DNA of 64,000 nt from Sphingomonadales bacterium (GTDB lineage Bacteria; Pseudomonadota; Alphaproteobacteria; Sphingomonadales; Sphingomonadaceae). Below, piece by piece: positions 48,444-57,772 of this stretch. Every line of letters starts with the position of its first letter. Position 1 is the first letter of the stretch. The stretch is from contig JAIXPC010000008.1 in NCBI GenBank assembly GCA_027486415.1, positions 327,404 through 391,403 on the forward strand, in the 5' to 3' direction. The notes beneath the pieces were generated by a model. That model was not told where the DNA came from. It searched no databases and saw only the letters and a program-made list of their open reading frames with translations. The position numbers and the translations under genes are program-made.

Positions 48444-48818
48444 ATGCTGGCAAGTGACACATCTGCCCCAGTAACGCCGTCCCCCGCCCCTCCGCCGGTT
48501 CGCCGCCGCCGCTGGCTGATCTGGGGGCCGGTGCTGGCGCTGTGCCTTGCCGCCGGGGCGTGGCTCGGCCTGCGTTACTCCACCACGGGCAAACAGGCCG
48601 AACTGGCCGCCGGTTACATCGCCCACGTCACCTGTTCCTGTCGCTTCGTCGGGCGGCGCGACATGGCCAGTTGCGAAACCGATCGCGAACCCGGCACCGA
48701 GGTCGTTCAGGTCAGCGAAGACAACAAGGAACGCAGCATCACCGCGACCGTGCCGTTTCTCGCCCGCCGCACGGCGACATTCGATCCCGAATATGGCTGT
48801 TCGCTCGACAAGCCCTAA
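48444..48818 (+). CDS. membrane-anchored protein with conserved-looking cysteines, unknown
   Basis: 124 residues. Proline-rich start, then a basic RRRRW stretch and one membrane anchor (LIWGPVLALCLAAGAWLGL). The outside part has a TCSCRF motif and two further cysteines (ASCETD and YGCSLD), which suggest disulfides or metal binding. No family recognised. It diverges from a serine hydrolase, 27 bases apart, and shares a 4-base stop overlap with the convergent corA gene. Confidence 0.6.
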   Translation: MLASDTSAPVTPSPAPPPVRRRRWLIWGPVLALCLAAGAWLGLRYSTTGKQAELAAGYIAHVTCSCRFVGRRDMASCETDREPGTEVVQVSEDNKERSITATVPFLARRTATFDPEYGCSLDKP

Positions 48819-49789
48819 AGCCACCCTCTCCAACGGAACACGGCATAAGGCAGAATTGCCGCCGCCAGCATCAGCCCCACCGCCATCGGATAGCCCCACA
48901 GCCATTCCAGTTCCGGCATATGCTGGAAATTCATGCCATAGACGCCGGCAACCAGGGTGGGCGGCAGGAACACCAGGCTCGCGACCGAGACGATCTTCAG
49001 GATGGCATTCTGCTCCATCGAGATCAGCCCAAGCGTGGCATCCAGCAGGAAATTGAGGTTGTTGCCGACGAAACTCGCCTGATCGGCGAGGCTGGCAAGG
49101 TCGCGCTGCTGGGTCTTGATCGCCACCGCCAGTCCGGCTTGTTTGGGCAGCGCGGCCTGCAGGAAGGTGAGGGCTCGCGACAGCGACACCACCGATTCGC
49201 GCGCCTTGCTCAAACCATCCTGAGCCGCGCCGAGCCGGGTGAGCAGCGCCTGCAGGGCGAGGTTCGTCCGCCGTTGCTGCCGGCCCCTTTCGGTGAGGTC
49301 GGCGCGACGGAACGCCGCCCGGCTGATCTGGTCCACTTCGCGCCCGACATGCTCCAGTCCATCGGCCAGCCGGTCGACGATGGCATCGATCAACCCCATC
49401 AGCGCCGTCCCCGGTTCCGCGCACGGGCCCGGCATCTTTTCCAGCTGCGCCGCATAGCGGTCGAAACTGCGAATTTCCTCGTAGCGCACCGTCACAAGAT
49501 GCGATTTGCCCAGCACGAAGCTGACCGGCACGATGCGCGGATCTTCGGTGATGATGCCGGTGGCCAGAGTCGCCGTCATCACGAGCGAGCCATTGTCGAT
49601 ATACAGCCGGCTGGACGTTTCGATTTCGGCCATGTCGTCGGCTGTCGGCACGTCGATCCCCAGCAATGCCTCCACCATCGCCTCTTCGGCTTGCGAGGGC
49701 TGAAACAGATCGATCCAGACGGCATCGTCGGGAATGGCCGCTCCGGCGTTCAGCACGGTCTGGCCAGTGGCGTTGTGACAGCGGATCAT
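48815..49789 (-). CDS. corA: CorA-family magnesium transporter
   Basis: 324 residues. A cytoplasmic N-terminal domain (WIDLFQPSQAEEAMVEALLG start) is followed by a long stalk helix and two C-terminal membrane segments with the family motif YGMNFQHMPE. CorA forms pentameric Mg2+ or Co2+ channels. The ATG at 49789 is used because the longer frame runs into the divergent cytochrome gene. Confidence 0.94.
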   Translation of the reverse strand: MIRCHNATGQTVLNAGAAIPDDAVWIDLFQPSQAEEAMVEALLGIDVPTADDMAEIETSSRLYIDNGSLVMTATLATGIITEDPRIVPVSFVLGKSHLVTVRYEEIRSFDRYAAQLEKMPGPCAEPGTALMGLIDAIVDRLADGLEHVGREVDQISRAAFRRADLTERGRQQRRTNLALQALLTRLGAAQDGLSKARESVVSLSRALTFLQAALPKQAGLAVAIKTQQRDLASLADQASFVGNNLNFLLDATLGLISMEQNAILKIVSVASLVFLPPTLVAGVYGMNFQHMPELEWLWGYPMAVGLMLAAAILPYAVFRWRGWL

Positions 49790-49865
49790 GTTTGCCAGAA
49801 TGGCGCAACCGACGCGGCTTTGCACCCCCTTGGCCGCGGCAGCACGATGCGCCACTGTCGCCGCC

Positions 49866-50696
49866 ATGCCCTCTGCCTCCCCCCATCGCCGCGTGCTGCG
49901 CCACAGTCTGGTGGTGCGCGTCACGCACTGGATCAACGCCGCGGCCATCATCCTGCTGCTGATGAGCGGGCTGAACATCTTTGGCGCCCATGCCCGCCTT
50001 TATTGGGGAGACACCGGATCGGTGGAGCAGCGGGACCGCCAATGGCTGGAAATCGGCGCGTCACCGCCGTGGCGCACGCCCACCGGCTGGATCGATATTG
50101 CCGGCATCCGACTGGATACCACCGGTTTTCTGGGCGTGTCACAAAGCCGGACTGGCAGCGCCAGCTTCGTCGCCTTCCCGCACTGGGCGACACTACCTTC
50201 TGGCCGGGATCTGGCAACTGCCCGCAACTGGCATTTTGCCTTTGCCTGGTTGCTGATCATGAACGGGCTGCTGTGGTTGGCCCATGCCATCATCACCGGT
50301 CGCCTGTGGCGCGAGATATTGCCCAATCGCCGCCAGCTCAGCCGGGCGCAACTTTGGCACGACATCGTCGAACACGCCCGCCTGCGTTTTCCGAGGGGTG
50401 AGGCCGCGCTGTCCTACGCCGTGCTGCAACGCATTGCCTATGCCGGCGTCACGCTGGTGCTGACCCCTGCCGTCATCCTTACCGGCCTTGCCATGTCGCC
50501 GGGGATGAATGCGGCCTGGCCGTGGCTTGATGCGCTGTGGGGTGGACGGCAATCGGCGCGATCGGTGCACTTCATCGCCATGGTCCTCGTCGCCGCGTTC
50601 CTTGTGATCCACCTTGTCCTTGTCCTGTTATCCGGCCCCATCCGCCAGATCGGCGCGATGATCACGGGCCGCATCACGGTGGAGGCCCGCCAGTGA
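49866..50696 (+). CDS. cytochrome b561/b6-like membrane protein
   Basis: 276 residues with four main membrane segments and paired histidines for haem b: RVTHWINAAAII, WHFAFAWLLIMNGLLWLAHAII, and VHFIAMVLVAAFLVIHLVL. It looks like the Ni-Fe hydrogenase/formate dehydrogenase cytochrome b family. It directly precedes and overlaps (GTGA) a molybdoenzyme gene, so it probably passes electrons between the quinone pool and that enzyme. It diverges from corA with 76 bases between. Confidence 0.87.
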   Translation: MPSASPHRRVLRHSLVVRVTHWINAAAIILLLMSGLNIFGAHARLYWGDTGSVEQRDRQWLEIGASPPWRTPTGWIDIAGIRLDTTGFLGVSQSRTGSASFVAFPHWATLPSGRDLATARNWHFAFAWLLIMNGLLWLAHAIITGRLWREILPNRRQLSRAQLWHDIVEHARLRFPRGEAALSYAVLQRIAYAGVTLVLTPAVILTGLAMSPGMNAAWPWLDALWGGRQSARSVHFIAMVLVAAFLVIHLVLVLLSGPIRQIGAMITGRITVEARQ

Positions 50697-51466
50697 AGCT
50701 CCCACGCCGTCACCTGCTGGGTGCCCTGCCCGCCGGCCTGCTGCTGTCCGGCTGCGATGCGCTCACCCGCAATGCCACCGCCAGATCGGTCATCCAGTCG
50801 GCCGAGCAGGCGACCTACCGTTGGCAGCGTCTTGTCGGCCGCAACGGACTCGCGCGGGAATTTTCCGCGTCCGACATCTCGCCGGTGTTCAAGGTGAATG
50901 GCACGCGGGAGCCGACCAATCCCGAATGGCAGCGTCTGGCCGCCGGCAATTTTGCCGAGTGGCGGTTGACGGTGACCGGCCTGGTCAATCGCGAACTCAG
51001 CCTTTCCCTCGCCGATCTCCAACGCCTCGCCCAACGCACCCAGATCACCCGCCACGACTGCGTGGAAGGCTGGAGCGCCATCGGCCAGTGGACCGGGCCC
51101 CAGCTTGGTCCGATCCTGCGCGCTGCGGGCCTGCGCGACGGGGCCCGCTACATCGTCTTCCTGTGCGCCGATGATTATGGTGGCGAAGTCGGCAAGGGCG
51201 GGCTGCAATCGACCAGCCGCTATTATGAGAGCATCGACCTCGTCGACGCCTTTCACCCACAGACCATATTGGCCCACAGCCTCAACAACCAGCCGCTGTC
51301 CACCGGCAACGGCGCGCCCCTGCGCCTTCGGGTGGAGCGCCAGCTGGGTTACAAGCACGCCAAATATCTGATGCAAATCGTCGTCGCCGACAGCCTGGAC
51401 CCGTTTGGCAGCGGCCACGGCGGCTATTGGCCCGACCGCGGCTATGAATGGTATGCGGGCATCTGA
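50693..51466 (+). CDS. putative Tat-exported molybdopterin oxidoreductase, possible lipoprotein
   Basis: 257 residues from GTG 50693. The N-terminus MKLPRRHLLGALPAGLLLSGC has a twin-arginine pair and a lipobox (Cys21), suggesting a Tat-exported lipoprotein. The rest is a sulfite-oxidase-like molybdopterin domain: the Mo-ligand Cys123 lies in TRHDCVEGWSAIGQWTG, and VKGGLQSTSRY and LGYKHAKYLMQI follow. The pairing with a membrane cytochrome b recalls MsrPQ and related couples, but the substrate is unknown. Confidence 0.85.
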   Translation: MKLPRRHLLGALPAGLLLSGCDALTRNATARSVIQSAEQATYRWQRLVGRNGLAREFSASDISPVFKVNGTREPTNPEWQRLAAGNFAEWRLTVTGLVNRELSLSLADLQRLAQRTQITRHDCVEGWSAIGQWTGPQLGPILRAAGLRDGARYIVFLCADDYGGEVGKGGLQSTSRYYESIDLVDAFHPQTILAHSLNNQPLSTGNGAPLRLRVERQLGYKHAKYLMQIVVADSLDPFGSGHGGYWPDRGYEWYAGI

Positions 51467-51472
51467 AGGCCC

Positions 51473-53260
51473 CTATTCCTGCGGAATCTCACCGAGTGCA
51501 GCCGGGTCGAAATCGAGTTCTTCACGAATGATGGACTCGGCACCGGACATCATGTCGCCGGTGCACAGTTGAAGATCGAGCCGTTCGGTGTCGCGGCGGC
51601 GATACTCGGCTTCGATGGCGTCGATCTTCCAGCCGGGCGTGCCAAGGGCCGACAGGGCGGTGCGGCCCAGCGCCACCGCTCCATCCCAGGTTTCGCGCAC
51701 CACGGCATCAACGCCGGCCTGACGCAGGCGGATATTATGCATGCGATCAAAGGCGCGGGCGACGATCGGCAGATCGGGCCACTCGGTGCGAATGGGAGCG
51801 ATCACCGGCTTGGGATCCCAAGCGCCATCGTGGGCAAAGACGAGGGCGCTGGCACTGGCGATGCCGGCACTGCGAAGAATATCCAGCCGCGTGCCGTCGC
51901 CCCAGAACACCTGGTTGCCAAAGCGTGCGGTGGTATCGATCAGTTCCGCATCCAGATCGACGGCTGTGACGGCAATGCCGCGCGCCCGAAGCATCTGGGC
52001 CACGACCTGGCCGACCCGGCCGCTGCCGACAAGCACGACATGGCCGCCGTGGCCCAGGCCGCCGGCGCTTTCCGGGCCATCGCGGGTCGCTTCGCCGGTG
52101 GGCGCAGCCACCAGCCGACTGGCGAGGCCAAACAGCAAGGGCGTGAGGACCATTGAAAGAGTGACGACGGCGCCGAACAACTGCGCGGCTTCCGGTGCGA
52201 TCAGCAGGCCGCGCTGCGCCTCGGCAAACAGCACGAAGCCGAATTCGCCGCCCTGCGCCAGCAGTACGCCCATCGTGAGGGCGCGTCGCCAATCCGTGCC
52301 GAAGGCGCGGGCCAGCGTGACGATCAGGCCGGTCTTGATCAGCAGCGTGCCCCCCACCAGCGCGGCGATCAGCAGCCAGTTCTGGGCGACGACAGCGAGA
52401 TCGAGGCTCATGCCGATGGCGATGAAGAACAGGCCAAGCATCAGGCCGCGAAATGGCTCGATGTCGGTTTCCAGCGCCCGGCGATAGGGGGATTCGGCCA
52501 GCATGACGCCGGCCACGAACGCGCCCAGCGCCATCGACAGGCCCAGGCTGGCCATCAGGAGCGCACTGCCCAGCACCGACAACAGCGCTGCTGCCACGAA
52601 CGCCTCCCGCGCGCCAAGGCTGCCAATGATGCGGAACAGGCGCGGCAGCACCCAGCGCCCGACCGCGACCAGGAACGCCAGAGCGGCGGCGGTCTTGGCC
52701 ACCGCCATCCATGCCGGTTCAGGATTGGCATCAGGCGCGCGTGACAGGGCGCCGACGATGGTGATCATCGGCACGATCGAAAGATCCTGGAACAGCAGGA
52801 TCGAGAAGCTGCGCTCGCCAAAGGCCGTTGATTCCAGCTGGCGCTCGTTCAGCAACTGCATGACCAGCGCTGTCGAGGACAGACCGAGCGGCAGGCCGAC
52901 AACCAGCGCCGCGTCGCGGCTGAGATCGGTTAACAGCAGCACCAGCCCGGTGAGGAGCAGGCCACACAGCAGCACCTGCGCCGCACCCAGCCCGAAGATA
53001 TCACGCCGCAGGGCCCACAATCGCGATGGCTGCAGTTCCAGCCCGATGACGAACAGCAGCAGCACGATTCCGAATTCGGCGAACTGCAATGTCTGTTCGG
53101 CGTTGTTGACAAGGCCGAGCACGGACGGCCCGATCAGGATGCCGGCACACAGATATCCCAGCACCGCACCAAGCCGAAATCGCACGAACAGCGGCACCAG
53201 CACGACGGCGGCGGCCAGATAGATGACGGCATCGCGCAGCAGGGTCGATTCATGCTCCAT
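51473..53260 (-). CDS. CPA2 monovalent cation:proton antiporter, KefB/KefC-type
   Basis: 595 residues. The first 380 form a 12-13 segment antiporter domain (GIVLLLFVIGLELQPSRLW, FVAGVMLAESPYRRALETDIEPFRGLMLGLFFIAIGMSLDL). A TrkA-N NAD-binding domain follows (HVVLVGSGRVGQVVAQMLRARGIAVTAVDLD). Such proteins move K+ out in exchange for protons under electrophile or osmotic stress. No KefF/KefG partner is nearby. It overlaps the NifU-like gene by one base. Confidence 0.93.
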   Translation of the reverse strand: MEHESTLLRDAVIYLAAAVVLVPLFVRFRLGAVLGYLCAGILIGPSVLGLVNNAEQTLQFAEFGIVLLLFVIGLELQPSRLWALRRDIFGLGAAQVLLCGLLLTGLVLLLTDLSRDAALVVGLPLGLSSTALVMQLLNERQLESTAFGERSFSILLFQDLSIVPMITIVGALSRAPDANPEPAWMAVAKTAAALAFLVAVGRWVLPRLFRIIGSLGAREAFVAAALLSVLGSALLMASLGLSMALGAFVAGVMLAESPYRRALETDIEPFRGLMLGLFFIAIGMSLDLAVVAQNWLLIAALVGGTLLIKTGLIVTLARAFGTDWRRALTMGVLLAQGGEFGFVLFAEAQRGLLIAPEAAQLFGAVVTLSMVLTPLLFGLASRLVAAPTGEATRDGPESAGGLGHGGHVVLVGSGRVGQVVAQMLRARGIAVTAVDLDAELIDTTARFGNQVFWGDGTRLDILRSAGIASASALVFAHDGAWDPKPVIAPIRTEWPDLPIVARAFDRMHNIRLRQAGVDAVVRETWDGAVALGRTALSALGTPGWKIDAIEAEYRRRDTERLDLQLCTGDMMSGAESIIREELDFDPAALGEIPQE

Positions 53261-53688
53261 CAGGCAGCAGCCTGCGCGGCCGCGACAAGCGCGGCGAGCA
53301 CGGCATCCAGCGGCAGCAGGATCGACGGATGACGAGCCCGGTGGCCGCGCGCCGGGGCAAACATGGCCCAGCCTTCGGGCGCATCATCCCGCCGACCGGC
53401 AAGGAAATCGGCAAGCGCCGCGCGTGCCGCCGTCAGCGCCGCTGCATCCATCCCCACCCCACGTTCCGCCACGACAGCGGCAGAGGCCTGGCCCAGCGTG
53501 CAGGCCCTTGAGGCATCGAGCGCCAGCGCGGCAATGCGGCCATCCGGTGCTTCCACGTCGGCGACGACCTTGCTGCCACACACCGGCGAGACCCGGGCGG
53601 CGCTGCCATCAGGCGCGGCCAGTCGGTGCGCGCCTTCGCCGGCCAGTTTCAGGCGCAGGATCGCCGCAGAATAGAGCGCATCAGCCAT
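53260..53688 (-). CDS. iron-sulfur cluster assembly scaffold protein, NifU/IscU N-terminal-like
   Basis: 142 residues. Three cysteines at the usual spacing are visible: SPVCGSKV (about Cys37) and RACTLGQA (about Cys63), with the third position less clear because the region with Cys106 in IscU reads APEGWAMFAPARGHRARH. The start and length fit the short scaffold proteins of sphingomonads that NCBI-type annotation calls scaffold proteins. It lies just downstream of cysS on the same strand. The missing third Cys suggests a different role from IscU. Confidence 0.68.
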   Translation of the reverse strand: MADALYSAAILRLKLAGEGAHRLAAPDGSAARVSPVCGSKVVADVEAPDGRIAALALDASRACTLGQASAAVVAERGVGMDAAALTAARAALADFLAGRRDDAPEGWAMFAPARGHRARHPSILLPLDAVLAALVAAAQAAA

Positions 53689-53731
53689 CACCTGCACCTT
53701 ATCCGCCAGCGCACCCGCCGGCAAACGCAAG

Positions 53732-55081
53732 TCAGGCCGCGCGCCACGTTGTCCCGGCCGGGCCGTCTTCCAGCACGATCCCGCGCGCCAGCAGCGCATC
53801 GCGGATGCGATCCGATTCGGCCCAGTTCTTCGCCAGTCGGGCTGCCGTGCGCGCCGCCACCAGCGCGTCGACCGCCGCCGTTTCCTCGTCATCGGCCAGC
53901 CCGCGCATCTCGGCCGCGCTGCGGCTGCGTTCCGGGCCAAGCGATGGCAGGCCCAGAAAGGCGAGCGCGCCCAGCAACGCGTCGCGGTCACTCTCGACGC
54001 CGGCAATGGCCGCGAGCGCAGCGGGCGTGTTGAGATCATCGGCCAGCGCTTCAACCACGCTCACCGGCGGCAGCGGACGCACGCCCTTCGGCACGTCGCC
54101 AAGCTTCCTGAGCCACTTGTCGAGCCGGGCGCGAACCTGGCCCAGAAGCGCCGTGTCCCACGTCAACGGCTGGCGATAATGGGCCGACAGCAGCGCCAGG
54201 CGCAGTTCGTCACCAGACCAGCCAGCCTCGGTCAGATCGCCGACACTGAGCACATTGCCCAACGACTTGGACATCTTGCCGTCGCCGCCGAAGTTCAGGA
54301 AGCCATTGTGCATCCACACATTGGCCAGCGGCGCACCATCATGGGCGCAGGCGCTCTGCGCGCATTCATTCTCGTGGTGCGGGAAGGTCAGATCGATGCC
54401 GCCGCCGTGAATGTCGATGGTGGTGCCCAGGCTTTCGGCGATCATGGCACTGCATTCGATGTGCCAGCCCGGCCGGCCCCGGCCCCACGGCGAGGGCCAG
54501 CCGGCCTGATCCTTCGACGACGGCTTCCACAGCACGAAATCGGCCGGGTTCTTCTTGTATGGCGCCACTTCCACACGGGCGCCGGCAATCATCTCGTCCA
54601 GCGGCCGCCGTGACAGCTGGCCGTAATCGGCATGACTGGCGACATCGAACAGCACATGGCCTTCGGCGGCATAGGCATGGCCCTTGGCCACCAGCAGCTC
54701 GATCATCCCGATCATCGCTGGAATGCTGGTGGTGGCGTGCGGGTGAAGATCGGGGCGCTCGACCCCCAGCGTGGCGGCATCCTCCAGATACAGCGCCTCG
54801 TACCGCTCGGTGATCACCTCGATGGCAACGCCCTCGGCGCGGGCCTTGTCCATGATCTTGTCATCGATGTCGGTAATGTTGCGGGCATAGATGACCTTGT
54901 CAGCCCCGAAGCGGTGACGCAGCAGGCGCTGCAGCACGTCGAACACCACGGCCGGACGGAAATTGCCGATATGGGCGCGACCATAGACGGTGGGGCCGCA
55001 GACATACATCGTCACCCGATCGGGATTGACCGGCACAAAATCCTGCTTGGCGCGGATCGCGGTGTTGTACAGACGGATCAT
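53732..55081 (-). CDS. cysS: cysteinyl-tRNA synthetase
   Basis: 449 residues. The zinc-binding MYVCGPTVYGRAHIGNFRP stretch includes the HIGH-type HIGN motif, and DGKMSKSLGNV is the KMSKS loop. The ligand set WHIECSAMI and the HHENECAQ segment are also present. It charges tRNA-Cys; the tRNA gene itself lies at 36.1 kb. It overlaps the cvpA stop by one base. Confidence 0.97.
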   Translation of the reverse strand: MIRLYNTAIRAKQDFVPVNPDRVTMYVCGPTVYGRAHIGNFRPAVVFDVLQRLLRHRFGADKVIYARNITDIDDKIMDKARAEGVAIEVITERYEALYLEDAATLGVERPDLHPHATTSIPAMIGMIELLVAKGHAYAAEGHVLFDVASHADYGQLSRRPLDEMIAGARVEVAPYKKNPADFVLWKPSSKDQAGWPSPWGRGRPGWHIECSAMIAESLGTTIDIHGGGIDLTFPHHENECAQSACAHDGAPLANVWMHNGFLNFGGDGKMSKSLGNVLSVGDLTEAGWSGDELRLALLSAHYRQPLTWDTALLGQVRARLDKWLRKLGDVPKGVRPLPPVSVVEALADDLNTPAALAAIAGVESDRDALLGALAFLGLPSLGPERSRSAAEMRGLADDEETAAVDALVAARTAARLAKNWAESDRIRDALLARGIVLEDGPAGTTWRAA

Positions 55082-55743
55082 CAGATCGCGGTTCCCGGAG
55101 TGGTCTTTTCCTGTTCGTCGAGCAGCTTGTCGAGCGAGCGGCGCTCACCGCGGCCATAGCCGCCCTCGTCGCCTTCGCCATCATTGCCAAAGCCGGGCAG
55201 GCCGGCATGCGGGTTGCTGTCTTCGGCCTGCTGCTGCTTCCACGCATCCCCGACGTAGGTGACCATGGCACTTGCCACCAGGGCAAGCGTCGGCGTCGTC
55301 TTCGCCTTGGCCAGCCACGCCGGCTTCTCGTCGTCGCCCGGCATGATCTTCAGGCCCAGCGTGATGATCAGGAAGATCAGGCTGGCGGCCAGAAAGCCCT
55401 TCACCACGCCAAAGCCCAGTCCCAGCAGGCGGTCGACCGGACCGACGATGCTGTTCTTTGCCGTGTTCGACGCGAGGCTGCCGATCAGTTTGACCACCAG
55501 CAGCGCCAGCAGGAACGGCCCGATGACGGCGGCAATCGCGGCCAGCACCTCGCTGCCGGTGGCCGTGGCAAAGATGGCCCGCGCCGGGGTGTAGAACAGC
55601 CTGACTGCGACAAAGCCGGCCACCCAGCCGGCCAGGCTGGCGACTTCGGCGATGAAGCCGCGCATCAGGCCAAAGGCCGCCGCCGCGCCGACGATCAGCA
55701 CGACGATCCAGTCGAAACCGGCAAGATCGGGGAGCATGTCCAT
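55081..55743 (-). CDS. cvpA: CvpA-family membrane protein
   Basis: 220 residues with four membrane segments in the first 160 residues (FDWIVVLIVGAAAAFGLMRGFIAEVASLAGWVAGFVAVRL is the typical CvpA start) and a polar C-terminal tail. CvpA was first linked to colicin V production; in many bacteria it is near purF or radA and helps envelope integrity. Here it lies between radA and cysS on the minus strand, 40 bases after radA. Confidence 0.93.
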   Translation of the reverse strand: MDMLPDLAGFDWIVVLIVGAAAAFGLMRGFIAEVASLAGWVAGFVAVRLFYTPARAIFATATGSEVLAAIAAVIGPFLLALLVVKLIGSLASNTAKNSIVGPVDRLLGLGFGVVKGFLAASLIFLIITLGLKIMPGDDEKPAWLAKAKTTPTLALVASAMVTYVGDAWKQQQAEDSNPHAGLPGFGNDGEGDEGGYGRGERRSLDKLLDEQEKTTPGTAI

Positions 55744-55783
55744 AGCGTTGCGCGCCTACAGGATTTGAGAGCGGGCGGAAACC

Positions 55784-57163
55784 TCAATCCGGGCGGCCGA
55801 GATGATCGACCAACCCGTTCAGCGTGCGAAACAGTCCCAGCTGCATGGCACCGCCGCCCGTGGTGCCGTCGGGCACGAACCCGCGCCCAAAGCCCAGCTT
55901 GGCCGCTTCCTTCAGCCGCAGACTGGCCAGACCGGCACCGCGAAGTTCGCCCGACAAGGCGACTTCCCCAAATGCCACGGCATCAGCCGGCAGTGGCCGA
56001 TCGGTGAGCGCCGACACCAGCGCGCAGGCCACCGCCAGATCGGCGGCCGGATCGGCGATGCGAAGGCCTCCGGCGACGTTGAGATAGACTTCATGGCCGC
56101 CGAAGGCGAGGCCGCAGCGCGCCTCCAGCACCGCCAGCAGCATGGCGAGCCGCCCCGAATCCCAGCCGACGACCGCCCGGCGCGGCGTGGCGCCCGACGG
56201 CACGCGTACCACCAGTGCCTGGATCTCGCACAGCACCGGCCGGGTGCCTTCCAGCGCCGGAAACACCACCGCGCCGGTCACGCTGCTGCCTTCGGCACGG
56301 CTGGTGAGGAACAGGCTCGACGGGTTGGCGACCTCCTCCAGACCGTCGGCGCCCATCGCGAACACGCCGATCTCGTCAGTGCCACCAAAGCGGTTTTTCA
56401 CGGCCCTCAAAATACGATACTGGTGGCTGCGCTCCCCTTCGAAATAGAGCACGGTATCGACCATATGTTCGAGCACCCGCGGCCCGGCGAGCTGGCCGTC
56501 CTTGGTGACATGGCCGACGAGGATCAGCGCCGCGCCCGACAACTTGGCATAGCGGATCAATTCCTGCGCCGAAGCGCGGACCTGGCTGACGGTGCCGGGC
56601 GCGCCTTCCAGCGTGTCTGAATGCATGGTCTGGATCGAATCGATGACCAGCAGCCCGGGCGGCGCCGGCAGGCTGCCCAGCGTGGTCAGGATGTCGCGAA
56701 CGTTGGTTTCGGCCGCCAGCATCACATCTGCTTTTGCCAGGCCCAGCCGGCGGGCGCGCAGCCGCACCTGGTCCGCTGCTTCCTCGCCCGAGACATAGGC
56801 GACGCCGGCCCCGCTGCGCGCCATCTTGCCGGCGGCCTGCAACAGCAAGGTTGACTTGCCGATGCCGGGATCGCCGCCGATCAGCGTCACGCTGCCCGGC
56901 ACAAGCCCACCGCCCAGCGCCCGATCAAGCTCGGTAATGCCAGTGGAAAGACGCGGCGGCAGTGCCACGTCGTCGGCCAGGCTTTCGATCAGGATGCGGC
57001 GGCCACCCTGCTGCAGCGACTGCTTGGCGGCAAAGGGCGTGAACACCGGCGCGGCTTCTTCCACCAGCGTGTTCCATTCCTTGCAGTCGCCGCACTGCCC
57101 GGCCCACCGCGGTGCCACGGCGCCGCAGTTCTGGCACACGTAACGCGTCTTGCCCTTTGCCAT
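55784..57163 (-). CDS. radA: DNA repair protein RadA
   Basis: 459 residues. The N-terminal zinc finger is CQNCGAVAPRWAGQCGDC, the Walker A is GGDPGIGKST, the RadA-specific KNRFG motif is in VKNRFGGTDEIG, and a Lon-like C-terminal domain follows. RadA is a branch-migrating helicase in recombination. ATG 57163 is used because MAKGKTRYVC is the usual start; another ATG lies one codon before. Confidence 0.96.
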   Translation of the reverse strand: MAKGKTRYVCQNCGAVAPRWAGQCGDCKEWNTLVEEAAPVFTPFAAKQSLQQGGRRILIESLADDVALPPRLSTGITELDRALGGGLVPGSVTLIGGDPGIGKSTLLLQAAGKMARSGAGVAYVSGEEAADQVRLRARRLGLAKADVMLAAETNVRDILTTLGSLPAPPGLLVIDSIQTMHSDTLEGAPGTVSQVRASAQELIRYAKLSGAALILVGHVTKDGQLAGPRVLEHMVDTVLYFEGERSHQYRILRAVKNRFGGTDEIGVFAMGADGLEEVANPSSLFLTSRAEGSSVTGAVVFPALEGTRPVLCEIQALVVRVPSGATPRRAVVGWDSGRLAMLLAVLEARCGLAFGGHEVYLNVAGGLRIADPAADLAVACALVSALTDRPLPADAVAFGEVALSGELRGAGLASLRLKEAAKLGFGRGFVPDGTTGGGAMQLGLFRTLNGLVDHLGRPD

Positions 57164-57262
57164 CATCACATCCCAAGAACGAAAATGGAACATACGGAAG
57201 CTGGCGCAGCGCTGCAAGGGGCCGCCCCTTGCCAACCGGGCGGCCCGGCCTATCGTCGCGCC

Positions 57263-57745
57263 ATGCACATCCGCCCTGCCATGCCCGCCGACCGTGACGC
57301 GATCGCCGCCATCATCCTGCCGGTCATCCGCGATGGCACGACCTACACGCTCGACCGCCAGATGAGCGAGGCCGAGGCGCTGGCCTATTGGCTTGGGCCC
57401 GACAAGGCGACCTTCGTGGCCGAAAACGATGGCGCCATCGTCGGTACCTATTATCTGCGCGCCAACCAGGCCGGTGGCGGCGCGCACGTGTGCAACTGTG
57501 GTTACATGACGGCGGCAGCGGCCACCGGGCGCGGTGTGGCCAGGGCGATGTGCATGCATTCGCTGGCCGAGGCCCGACAGCGCGGCTATCGCGCCATGCA
57601 GTTCAACTTCGTCGTTTCGACCAACGATCGCGCCGTGCGGCTGTGGCAATCGCTGGGCTTTGCCATCGTCGGCCGCCTGCCCGGCGCCTTTGTCCACCCG
57701 CAGCTGGGCGAGGTTGACGCGCTGGTGATGTACCAGCGCCTCTGA
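57263..57745 (+). CDS. GNAT-family N-acetyltransferase
   Basis: 160 residues. The fold pattern is HIRPAMPADRDAIAAIILPVIRDG, the acetyl-CoA loop TGRGVARAMCMHSLAEARQRG, and FNFVVSTNDRAVRLWQSLGFAIVGRLPGAF at the end. Such enzymes acetylate small molecules or protein ends; the substrate is unknown. It diverges from radA with 99 bases between. Confidence 0.9.
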   Translation: MHIRPAMPADRDAIAAIILPVIRDGTTYTLDRQMSEAEALAYWLGPDKATFVAENDGAIVGTYYLRANQAGGGAHVCNCGYMTAAAATGRGVARAMCMHSLAEARQRGYRAMQFNFVVSTNDRAVRLWQSLGFAIVGRLPGAFVHPQLGEVDALVMYQRL

Positions 57746-57772
57746 CCGCGACGCATCCGGCGCCGCGCGCCC

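Noticed and set aside
48417..50042. Upstream extension of the serine hydrolase frame through corA to the cytochrome gene
   Set aside because: The extension lies antisense or out of frame to corA and cytochrome b; the signal peptide start at 48416 is clearly better.
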